From: Bacillota bacterium
GTDB taxonomy: Bacteria; Bacillota; Clostridia; Lachnospirales; Lachnospiraceae
NCBI GenBank assembly: GCA_023428885.1
Contig: JAEYWQ010000380.1
Location: 1-10,873, forward strand
Reading direction: 5' to 3'
DNA: 10,873 bases
Below the pieces are notes generated by a model. That model saw only the letters and a list, made by a program, of their open reading frames with translations. It did no database searches and had not been told where the DNA came from. Numbering within the stretch: position 1 is the stretch's first letter; the number at the start of each line of letters is the position of its first letter. A program made the position numbers and the translations under genes. Positions 1 to 5,998 of this stretch are shown here, one piece after another.

Positions 1-41
1 AGTTTAAGCAGTAATAGATAGTAGCTAATAGCTAGTAACTT

Positions 42-97
42 AAAGGAGCATGAGTATGGATATTCTTAATAGTATCCCTGACCCATGCTCCTTTTTT
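42..97 (+). terminator. Intrinsic terminator of an upstream gene
   Basis: Bases 42-52 (AAAGGAGCATG) pair perfectly with 84-94, an 11-bp stem running into a T-run at 92-97. A second inner helix (GGATA at 58-62 with TATCC at 73-77) lies inside the loop, so the hairpin is unusually long. The T-run is on the + strand only, so it should end transcription from a gene left of the window. Bases 1-41 have stops in all frames and look like that gene's 3' untranslated end. Confidence 0.85.
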
Positions 98-191
98 AGT
101 TTGATTTTTTATCAGACATTCTTACAAGCTCTTATGCAATTTGTCGTCCAAGTGACGGCTAATGCGCTAAGATTTGATATGAAACTCCCAC
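98..191. other. Non-coding spacer before thrC promoter
   Basis: No credible coding sequence is visible here. The only structure I see is a small hairpin at 143-159 (GTCGTC, loop CAAGT, GACGGC, with one G-T wobble). It lacks a T-run and lies upstream of the thrC promoter, so it is not a terminator and would not be in the thrC transcript. I assign it no function. Confidence 0.5.
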
Positions 192-220
192 TTGTAACAC
201 ATTACATATCATGTTATAAT
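192..220 (+). promoter_or_regulatory. thrC promoter, sigma-A type
   Basis: TTGTAA at 192-197 and a perfect TATAAT at 215-220 are 17 bp apart. A TG at 212-213 gives an extended -10 (TGTTATAAT). Transcription should begin near 227, leaving a leader of about 80 nt. That leader holds only a small ATTGA-GCA-TCAAT hairpin (262-274) before the AAGGAG site at 291-296. It is too short for a T-box and shows no attenuator, so no amino-acid-responsive leader is visible. Confidence 0.8.
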
Positions 221-306
221 ACCTAGAAATAAATTGATGTGGTAAGTTAAAGCGATAAATTATTGAGCATCAATCATTAATATATAGATTAAGGAGAGAA
301 ATAAGC

Positions 307-1797
307 ATGAATCTATTATATCAAAGTACTAGAGATGCAAGTGAAGTAGAAACTGCTTCTCAAGCAATCCTTAAAGGTCTGGCATCAGGTGGCGGGCTTT
401 TCGTTCCTCAAGAACTTCCAAAGCTCGATATTAGTCTTGAAGTAATGGCTACTATGAGTTACCAGCAGGTTGCTTATGAAGTAATGAAACTATTCTTTAC
501 TGATTTTACAGAGGAAGAGTTAAAGGCCTGTATCAATGCTGCATATGATGACAAGTTTGACACCAAAGAAATCGCTCCAATAAAGAAAGCAGACCTAGCA
601 TATTACCTTGAATTATTCCATGGCTCAACAATCGCCTTTAAAGACATGGCATTATCCATACTCCCACATCTATTAACAACCGCAGCTAAGAAGAATGAAG
701 CAAAAGAAGAAGTCGTGATTCTTACCGCAACCTCAGGTGACACTGGTAAAGCAGCATTGGCTGGATTTGCAGATGTACCAGGTACAAAAATCATTGTATT
801 CTATCCTAAAGATGGTGTAAGCCCAATTCAAGAAAAGCAAATGGTTACCCAAAAGGGAGCCAATACCTATGTGGTTGGCATCAAAGGTAACTTTGATGAT
901 GCACAAACAGGCGTTAAGGAGATGTTTAATAGCAAAGCATTGGAAGCTAAGCTGAAGAACAATGGCTATTGCTTCTCTTCAGCGAACTCCATTAACATTG
1001 GACGTTTAGTACCTCAGGTAGTTTATTATGTATATGCATATTGTAATTTGATTAAGACAGGGGAAATCACAAAAGGAGAAAGCTTAAACGTTGTAGTTCC
1101 AACTGGTAACTTCGGTAACATCCTAGCAGCTTATTATGCGAAGGCATTAGGAGTACCATTAGGTAAGCTAATCTGTGCTTCCAATGAGAATAAAGTATTA
1201 TATGATTTCTTTACTACTGGAACATATGATAGAAACCGAGAGTTTATCTTAACGAATTCTCCATCCATGGATATCCTGATCTCCAGTAATCTTGAGCGCT
1301 TGATTTACGCAATTGCTGGTAATGATGCAGTAAAGAATGCAGATCTTATGAAGTCCCTATCACAATCAGGTAGCTATAAGATCACTGAAGCGATGAAGTC
1401 AGAGCTAAAAGATTTCGTTGGTGGATATGCAACCGAGGCTGAAACTGCACAAGCAATTAAGAAGGTTTACGAAAGTGCTAACTATGTGATTGATACACAC
1501 ACAGGCGTAGCAGCGAGTGTTTACTATAACTATAAAGCGGTAAGTAGAGACAATACTAAGACTTTGATCGTTTCTACAGCAAGTCCTTATAAGTTTACCA
1601 GAAGTGTTATGGAAGCTTTAGCACCTGTGGATGCTTCCAAGGATGAGTTTGAATTAGTGGATGAATTAAGCGAATTATCCAAAGTTATGATTCCTCAAGC
1701 AGTGGAGGAAATTCGTTCCGCTCCAGTTCTTCACGATCTCGTTTGTGATAAGACTCAGATGCAAGAAACCGTGGAGAAGATCTTAGCGTTAAAGTAA
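307..1797 (+). CDS. thrC: Threonine synthase
   Basis: This is a PLP-dependent cytoplasmic enzyme that converts O-phospho-L-homoserine to L-threonine and phosphate, the last step of threonine synthesis. The 496 residues match the longer threonine synthase class. The schiff-base lysine is expected at K112 in HGSTIAFKDMAL. TATSGDTGKAAL (about 144-155) and the glycine-rich VPTGNFGNILAAYYAK segment fit substrate and cofactor-phosphate binding in this fold-type II family. The N-terminal YQSTRD...GGLFVP segment is also typical of the family. The ATG start follows AAGGAG with a 10-nt gap and no better start exists. The gene has its own promoter and terminator, so it is probably monocistronic. No homoserine dehydrogenase or homoserine kinase gene is beside it in the window. 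Nothing suggests damage or transfer. Confidence 0.96.
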   Translation: MNLLYQSTRDASEVETASQAILKGLASGGGLFVPQELPKLDISLEVMATMSYQQVAYEVMKLFFTDFTEEELKACINAAYDDKFDTKEIAPIKKADLAYYLELFHGSTIAFKDMALSILPHLLTTAAKKNEAKEEVVILTATSGDTGKAALAGFADVPGTKIIVFYPKDGVSPIQEKQMVTQKGANTYVVGIKGNFDDAQTGVKEMFNSKALEAKLKNNGYCFSSANSINIGRLVPQVVYYVYAYCNLIKTGEITKGESLNVVVPTGNFGNILAAYYAKALGVPLGKLICASNENKVLYDFFTTGTYDRNREFILTNSPSMDILISSNLERLIYAIAGNDAVKNADLMKSLSQSGSYKITEAMKSELKDFVGGYATEAETAQAIKKVYESANYVIDTHTGVAASVYYNYKAVSRDNTKTLIVSTASPYKFTRSVMEALAPVDASKDEFELVDELSELSKVMIPQAVEEIRSAPVLHDLVCDKTQMQETVEKILALK

Positions 1798-1843
1798 GTG
1801 TAGCTGCTTGCAGCAGCACATAGTTTCACTGCCTAGTTAATAT

Positions 1844-1856
1844 TATTGTAACAATA
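1844..1856. repeat. 13-bp palindrome with ATTGT-A-ACAAT core
   Basis: TATTGT, one A, then ACAATA form a perfect inverted repeat in the thrC 3' untranslated region. The same core (ATTGTNACAAT) recurs at 1969-1981. The one-base spacer is too short for an RNA hairpin loop, so a DNA-binding site is the likelier reading. The protein that would bind it is unknown to me. Confidence 0.45.
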
Positions 1857-1887
1857 TCTTAATAGTTTAATTTATTTACAATTTTCC

Positions 1888-1931
1888 AAAACCCCAAAAA
1901 ACCTTGATTTTTCAATGGTTTTTTGGGGTTT
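1888..1931 (+). terminator. Terminator after thrC, possibly bidirectional
   Basis: The left arm 1888-1907 (A-rich, CCCC, six A, CC, TTGA) pairs with 1912-1931 (TCAA, bulged T, GG, six T, GGGG, TTT), leaving a loop of about four T. The stem is about 19 bp with one bulge. The run after it is T-rich but broken (TTTGTTATTTAT). A-rich sequence before the stem means it could also act on the other strand. It closes the thrC unit. Confidence 0.8.
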
Positions 1932-1968
1932 GTTATTTATATCCTGTAAAAATTACAAAAAAAAGTCC

Positions 1969-1981
1969 AATTGTGACAATT
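1969..1981. repeat. 13-bp palindrome with ATTGT-G-ACAAT core
   Basis: AATTGT, one G, then ACAATT form a perfect inverted repeat with the same ATTGTNACAAT core as 1844-1856. It lies just after the thrC terminator, at the left edge of the control region of the surface-protein gene. A related TTGTACAA without the spacer base is at 2151-2158. It reads as a candidate operator. The regulator is unidentified. Confidence 0.45.
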
Positions 1982-2230
1982 CAATGACATATATTTGACA
2001 CAATGATATAGCATAATGAATTCAAGTCAAAACCAAATACCCTTTGGGGTGGGTTTATTTGGCTAATATATAATCTATTCAGTCGGATGATTGGACGGGA
2101 CTCCCCTACCGCGGAGACAGCATAATACAAGGGTTTATAAGGTTGTAGGATTGTACAACATATCTTAGCTATAACCATTGTGAACTGCAGTTATTGACCT
2201 TAAGCAGGATGGGACAAAAAGCATATTTGT
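1982..2230 (+). promoter_or_regulatory. Long non-coding region upstream of the surface-protein promoter
   Basis: I find no convincing gene in this stretch. It has a hairpin at 2033-2062 (CCAAATA pairing with TATTTGG and CCC with GGG around a CTTTGGGG loop region), an isolated TATAAT at 2069-2074 without a good -35, an isolated TTGACA at 1995-2000 with no -10 at the right distance, and a compound stem at 2127-2181. TTGACCTT at 2194-2201 is repeated at 2243-2250. This amount of structure suggests regulatory DNA, or a leader made from a weaker upstream promoter. Either role is inference. Confidence 0.45.
2127..2181 (+). promoter_or_regulatory. Potential compound stem-loop, function unknown
   Basis: The outer arms pair as ACAA(2127-2130)/TTGT(2178-2181), GGTT(2132-2135)/AACC(2173-2176) and ATA(2137-2139)/TAT(2170-2172), with one G-A mismatch and one bulged T. 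Inside is a second hairpin, GTTGTA(2142-2147)/TACAAC(2154-2159). It would be in RNA only if transcription starts upstream of the main promoter at 2243. Otherwise it can act only as DNA. It matches no riboswitch class I recognise. Confidence 0.35.
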
Positions 2231-2248
2231 GGTCAAAAAGACTTGACC
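2231..2248. promoter_or_regulatory. Palindrome GGTCAA-N6-TTGACC over the -35 box, candidate operator
   Basis: GGTCAA at 2231-2236 and TTGACC at 2243-2248 are exact inverted repeats separated by six bases. The right half is the -35 element itself. A third copy of the half-site, TTGACCTT at 2194-2201, is a direct repeat 49 bp upstream of 2243-2250. A dimeric regulator bound here would compete with RNA polymerase. The regulator's identity is unknown. Confidence 0.45.
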
Positions 2249-2271
2249 TTTCCCAAGAGAGTTGGTATAAT
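2243..2271 (+). promoter_or_regulatory. Strong promoter of the surface-protein gene
   Basis: TTGACC at 2243-2248 and perfect TATAAT at 2266-2271 are spaced 17 bp apart, with TGG directly before the -10 (extended -10). Transcription should start near 2278, giving a leader of about 140 nt. The quality of the boxes fits the very strong ribosome site and biased codons of the gene it drives. Confidence 0.88.
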
Positions 2272-2290
2272 CATCTTGTTATTGGATCGA

Positions 2291-2380
2291 TTATATTTGC
2301 TGGTGCACAACACGAGTTAGATGAGGAATTAAGCAATTAATACACTACATAGAGCCGGGGGATATGCACAGCCAATATAA
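2291..2380 (+). promoter_or_regulatory. Structured 5' leader, long closing stem
   Basis: Bases 2291-2307 can pair with 2365-2380: TTATATT/AATATAA, GCTG/CAGC and TGCA/TGCA, with one T-C mismatch and one bulged G, 15 base pairs in all. The stem encloses about 57 nt that includes a GAGCCGGGGG segment near 2352-2361. It starts about 13 nt after the predicted transcript start and ends 19 nt before the AAGGAGG site. It could be an unrecognised aptamer or an mRNA-stabilising leader, as long-lived S-layer messages often carry. No terminator or anti-Shine-Dalgarno arm is evident. Confidence 0.5.
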
Positions 2381-2416
2381 TACAAAACCATATATTTTTA
2401 AGGAGGAAGAAAAGAT

Positions 2417-5017
2417 ATGAAGAATTTCTTTAAGAAATTAGCCTTCGTATTAGCGCTTGCATTAGTAGTTACTGCAATCGCACCTGCTGGTAAAGCTTCC
2501 GCTGCTACTAAAGCACCTTCACTCAAGAAGAGTAGTAAGGTTCTTTACATCGGTGGAGATAAGACTGGCAACATCGAAGATACTTACCGTTTTACTTTTA
2601 ACAACGCAGCTGGTTACACAGCAACTTGGAAATCATCCAAGAAGGCTGTAGCAACAGTTGACGCTAAGTCTGGTAAAATCCAGGCAGTTGGTGTTGGAGC
2701 ATCTAACATCACAGCAACTTTAACTAACAAAGCTGGTAAGGCTGTAGAGTTAGTAGCTAAAGTTTGGGTTAAGCAGAATGCTGAAAAAATCGGTTTCGGT
2801 TCTTTAGCAGCTGTTAAGAATCCATTAGCAGTTGGTGACACAGCTAAAGTTAACGTTTACAGAGCAGTTGGTGATACTAAGGTTTGGAAACAAACTGACA
2901 AGACTCTTGTAACTGACGTTATCAAGTGGACATCATCTGATGAAAGCGTAGCAACAGTTGACAAATGGGGTAAAGTTACTGCAGTTGCAGCTGGTAAAGC
3001 TGTAATCACAGCAACAGCTACTCAGTCTGAAGGATCTACAGCAGTAGTTTCTAAGAGTTTCAATGTTGAAGTTGCAGCTGGTTTAAAAGCAGTTAAGCAG
3101 ACTGGTCTTAACACTATCGAAGCAACTTTCGCAGGTGACTTATCAGCAGTAGCTAATAAGGAAAATGTAAAAGTTTATTCAGTTGTTGGAAACACTAAAG
3201 TAGTTGTTGTAGTTAAAGCTTTAGATTTTGACAAGACTGATAAAACTAAAGCAATCATCACAACTTATGTTGAATTAGCAAAAGATGTTGAGTATGTAGT
3301 TGAATACAAAGACACTACAGATAAGTTTGTTGGCGCTGATACATCTAAAGATGCAATTGCTTCTATTAAAATTGCTACAACTGAAGTTAAGCCAAATGAA
3401 GCAACTGAAATCACTTTCAAAGTATATGACAAGAATGGTATTGATATCACAAAGAAAGAATACACAGACAGAATTGATGTTGCTTTCGCAGCAGCAACAA
3501 CTGATGCATATCTTGATACTACAACAAAGAAGATCACTTTCTTTGCTAAAGACAAGACTGCAAGTGTAAAAGCTTCTTACCATACTTATACTTATGGTGC
3601 TGATTTTAAAGAAGTTACAATTGATGCAGTAGCAGAAATCGTTTCTAAAGAAACAGCTAATGCTACAGTAACAGGTGTTGATACTTTCACAGTATACAAG
3701 ACAGGTACAACTCCAGCTTTCGATAAAGCTAAGAATACAATTTCTATTAGTGATACAGTAGCAACTTATTCTGTGGCAGTACAGACTAAGAATTCCAAGG
3801 GTGACACTGTAAAGAGTACTGATGCTGGTTCTAAATTTACATTTGAATCATCTGATAAGACTACATTATTAGTAACTTCTACTGGAGAACTTTACCCAGT
3901 TAAAGAAGGTGGCGCTAGCGTTATCGTTAGCTATGACAAAGTTCCTGTAGGAGCATTCAATGTTATCATTGGCGCTAAGAGAGTTGCATATGATGTAACA
4001 ACTACATGGACTAAGTCTACTTTATCTAAGGGTAATTCAACTGATAGCCTTAAATTAACTGTTGAAGTTAAAGATCAATATGGCGAAGCATTTAACGTAG
4101 CAGCATCTGCAGAGTATGTAACTGGTGCAGCAGCTATTGGTGCTCCAACTGGATCTACAACAGATAACAAGACTGAATTCGTATTTGCTGGTACAGCTTA
4201 TACAACTAAGGGTTCATATCAATATAAGATTAAAGCTGGCGATCAGACAAGATGGGTATCCTTCAATGTTGATGATTCCGTAGGCAGTGCAGTTTCAGAA
4301 TACAGATTTAGCAATGCAGGTATCTCTAAGGATACAGCACTTAAGTTTGATGAAAACACTAAATCAGTAGCATTTGATATGGAATTTGAATCATATGCAT
4401 CTAACGGATACAAGATTGGTAATGTAACTATCGCTGATGGTAAAACAGCAGCTGATACAGCAGCTGGTGGTCTTGGAGCAACAGGTTCTGCATTCTATGT
4501 AGAAATTCTTGATCCAGATAACAACGCTCTTAATTCAGCTTACTACACAGTATCTGGTAACAAGGTTACAATTAACCCAGTTATCGTATCTGGTACTGCT
4601 TTAAAACTTAAAGCAGGTAGCTATACAGTTAAAGCATTTGAGTATGTTAGAACAGCAACTTCTACAGCTGTTGGAGCTGGTGATGTTAAGCCACTTAGAG
4701 TTGTAAACTTTGTTATTACTGATACTCAGGCAGCAGCAACTGTTGCAATTAATAGTACTAACTCTAATGGATCTGCTGCTTCTTACTTAACTGCATTAAC
4801 AGCTAACAAAGATTTAGTAACAGTTAAGATTGGTAACAACGAAGTAAATAGCAGAATTCAAAGTGCTTCTACAATTGGAACTGGTAAAGAAATTGCAATT
4901 ACTAAAGCAGTAATCGCTGTTCCTGTTAAGTATGAAACATCAACTGGTGTTTATACAACTACTACATTCCTTCAAGAAGTAACTATTGGTCAAACATTTA
5001 CGTTTGCTAATAACTAA
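2417..5017 (+). CDS. Secreted Ig-like (BIG2) domain protein, probable S-layer/major surface protein
   Basis: The 866-residue protein starts with a clear Sec signal peptide: basic KNFFKK, a hydrophobic core to about residue 22, and an ASAA cleavage region near 27-30. Two BIG2-type Ig domains follow at about 32-118 and 120-220, each with a W-x-SS...VATVD...GKI/V-x-AV-x-x-G pattern. More beta-rich Ig-like modules fill the rest, one at about 440-518 resembling BIG2. It is rich in Ala, Thr, Val and Lys, has no cysteine, and has only one methionine after the start. I see no SLH repeats, CWB2 repeats, LPXTG motif or C-terminal membrane anchor. The start is fixed by AAGGAGG at 2400-2406, 10 nt before the ATG. 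Isoleucine appears as ATT/ATC rather than ATA in the parts I read, unlike the ATA-rich genes downstream, which suggests very high expression. An S-layer role is inferred; an adhesin or other abundant wall protein is possible. Confidence 0.75.
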   Translation: MKNFFKKLAFVLALALVVTAIAPAGKASAATKAPSLKKSSKVLYIGGDKTGNIEDTYRFTFNNAAGYTATWKSSKKAVATVDAKSGKIQAVGVGASNITATLTNKAGKAVELVAKVWVKQNAEKIGFGSLAAVKNPLAVGDTAKVNVYRAVGDTKVWKQTDKTLVTDVIKWTSSDESVATVDKWGKVTAVAAGKAVITATATQSEGSTAVVSKSFNVEVAAGLKAVKQTGLNTIEATFAGDLSAVANKENVKVYSVVGNTKVVVVVKALDFDKTDKTKAIITTYVELAKDVEYVVEYKDTTDKFVGADTSKDAIASIKIATTEVKPNEATEITFKVYDKNGIDITKKEYTDRIDVAFAAATTDAYLDTTTKKITFFAKDKTASVKASYHTYTYGADFKEVTIDAVAEIVSKETANATVTGVDTFTVYKTGTTPAFDKAKNTISISDTVATYSVAVQTKNSKGDTVKSTDAGSKFTFESSDKTTLLVTSTGELYPVKEGGASVIVSYDKVPVGAFNVIIGAKRVAYDVTTTWTKSTLSKGNSTDSLKLTVEVKDQYGEAFNVAASAEYVTGAAAIGAPTGSTTDNKTEFVFAGTAYTTKGSYQYKIKAGDQTRWVSFNVDDSVGSAVSEYRFSNAGISKDTALKFDENTKSVAFDMEFESYASNGYKIGNVTIADGKTAADTAAGGLGATGSAFYVEILDPDNNALNSAYYTVSGNKVTINPVIVSGTALKLKAGSYTVKAFEYVRTATSTAVGAGDVKPLRVVNFVITDTQAAATVAINSTNSNGSAASYLTALTANKDLVTVKIGNNEVNSRIQSASTIGTGKEIAITKAVIAVPVKYETSTGVYTTTTFLQEVTIGQTFTFANN

Positions 5018-5025
5018 TTAAATCT

Positions 5026-5055
5026 AAGGAGATTCCTTCGGGAATCTCCTTTTTT
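5026..5055 (+). terminator. UUCG-loop terminator 1 after surface-protein gene
   Basis: AAGGAGATTCC (5026-5036) pairs perfectly with 5041-5051 across a TTCG tetraloop closed by C-G, an especially stable loop. The T-run spans 5050-5055. It begins 8 bases after the stop codon. Confidence 0.95.
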
Positions 5056-5070
5056 ATGGCATGAATTTGT

Positions 5071-5099
5071 AAAAGTCCTAACTTCGGTTAGGACTTTTT
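5071..5099 (+). terminator. UUCG-loop terminator 2, tandem backup
   Basis: AAAAGTCCTAAC (5071-5082) pairs perfectly with 5087-5098 across another C(TTCG)G loop, ending in five T at 5095-5099. It lies 15 bases after the first terminator and would stop read-through from the strongly expressed gene into the glycan operon. The A-run before the stem means it may also act on the opposite strand. Confidence 0.9.
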
Positions 5100-5289
5100 A
5101 CGAATTTGGTAGGGGTCATTGTTTAAATTCCAGTTTTTTATACTGATACCTATTTGGTGTGGAAGACTCCACTACATGGATAATTATTAACGGATCGAAA
5201 TAATGTATATACCAAAAGCTAACTACAATAAGATATAAGAGTTATATAAAGTAAATTAATTACAAAAGTCAAAAATGTATTATATCATC
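5100..5289. other. AT-rich spacer between surface-protein gene and glycan operon
   Basis: No gene is visible. The only structure I note is a short hairpin, GTGGA(5159-5163)/TCCAC(5168-5172) around an AGAC loop, without a T-run. The rest is simple AT-rich sequence leading to the operon promoter. Confidence 0.5.
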
Positions 5290-5317
5290 TTGTTTTTTCA
5301 GTAATTATTGTTATAAT
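5290..5317 (+). promoter_or_regulatory. Promoter of the glycan operon
   Basis: TTGTTT at 5290-5295 and a perfect TATAAT at 5312-5317 are 16 bp apart. TGT directly precedes the -10, giving the same extended TGTTATAAT element as the thrC promoter. Transcription should begin near 5324, about 45 nt before the first gene. No further promoter or terminator is visible in the following 5.5 kb, so the genes downstream are probably one transcript. Confidence 0.75.
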
Positions 5318-5368
5318 TAAATAGTTGAAATATGTAGAATTTTGCTTTTTCAAATAGAGGGGATAAAA

Positions 5369-5998
5369 ATGATATACGTAAAAATAAAAAGGCTAATCGA
5401 TATGATTATATCTTTAATAGGGTTGATTGTGCTCTCACCAATATTCGTTATTCTAATCATTGCAATCAGGCTTGATTCTAAAGGACCTATCTTTTTTAAG
5501 CAAAAAAGGTATGGAATTCATAAATGTTATTTTTATATACTTAAGTTTAGGACTATGCGTATTGATACACCAAAAGATACACCAACGCATCTTCTTGATA
5601 ATCCTGATAAATGGATTACAAAGGTTGGAATGTTCTTACGGAAGACTTCCTTGGATGAATTACCACAGATTATCAACATATTAAAAGGTGAAATGAGTAT
5701 TATTGGTCCTAGACCAGCTCTATGGAATCAATATGATTTAATTGATGAAAGAGATAAATACGGAGCAAATGACGTTATGGTAGGTCTTACAGGCTGGGCT
5801 CAGATTAATGGTAGAGATGAACTTCCGATCGAAGTGAAAGCTAAATTAGATGGTGAGTACACGAAGAAAATTGGGTTCCTTATGGATACAAGGTGCTTTT
5901 TTGGTACCATTTATTCCGTTATCAAAAGAGATGGTGTAGTTGAGGGAAAGGTGGAGTCGAAACTAAATGGTGAATATATTAATAACAGGGAAGAATAG
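5369..5998 (+). CDS. Undecaprenyl-phosphate phosphoglycosyl transferase (CapM/PglC-like)
   Basis: This membrane enzyme should transfer a sugar phosphate from a UDP-sugar to undecaprenyl phosphate, the first step of glycan assembly. At 209 residues it is the short catalytic-only form of the bacterial sugar transferase family (PF02397). Residues about 11-33 are the hydrophobic N-terminal helix with Ser23-Pro24, the break point of the re-entrant helix in PglC-type enzymes. KGPIFFKQKRYG and FYILKFRTM follow, then the catalytic Asp-Glu dyad at D96-E97 in SLDELPQ, then GEMSIIGPRPAL and TGWAQINGR. I chose ATG 5369 because GAGGGG lies 6 nt upstream and residue 1 aligns with short family members; an in-frame TTG at 5342 would sit inside the leader. 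The 3' end overlaps the next gene by 32 bases. The substrate could be UDP-D-FucNAc (CapM), UDP-QuiNAc or another N-acetylated sugar, which sequence alone does not settle. Confidence 0.93.
   Translation: MIYVKIKRLIDMIISLIGLIVLSPIFVILIIAIRLDSKGPIFFKQKRYGIHKCYFYILKFRTMRIDTPKDTPTHLLDNPDKWITKVGMFLRKTSLDELPQIINILKGEMSIIGPRPALWNQYDLIDERDKYGANDVMVGLTGWAQINGRDELPIEVKAKLDGEYTKKIGFLMDTRCFFGTIYSVIKRDGVVEGKVESKLNGEYINNREE

Noticed and set aside
227..306. T-box or threonine attenuator ahead of thrC
   Set aside because: The predicted leader is only about 80 nt, with no T-box sequence and no terminator/antiterminator pair, only a 5-bp hairpin at 262-274.
1995..2017. TTGACA with CATAAT as an additional promoter
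   Set aside because: The gap is only 11 bp, too short for sigma-A promoters; no -10 sits at 16-18 bp.
2087..2125. Possible 12-residue leader peptide frame (MIGRDSPTAETA)
   Set aside because: There is no Shine-Dalgarno sequence, it lies upstream of the main promoter, and short frames like this are expected by chance.
1981..2178. 65-codon open frame on the minus strand in the surface-protein control region
   Set aside because: No ribosome binding site precedes its ATG, the composition is not protein-like, and it overlaps palindromes and the structured region.
2340..2380. c-di-AMP (ydaO) riboswitch suggested by the GAGCCGGGGG block
   Set aside because: The other conserved parts of that class are absent and the leader is too short; kept only as an unclassified structured leader.
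3265..3583. Several open frames on both strands inside the surface-protein gene
   Set aside because: They arise from the repetitive, codon-biased real gene, have no ribosome sites and encode low-complexity sequence.
5342..5368. TTG start giving nine extra residues on the phosphoglycosyl transferase
   Set aside because: It has no ribosome site at the right distance, while ATG 5369 has GAGGGG 6 nt upstream and aligns with the start of short PglC-like proteins.
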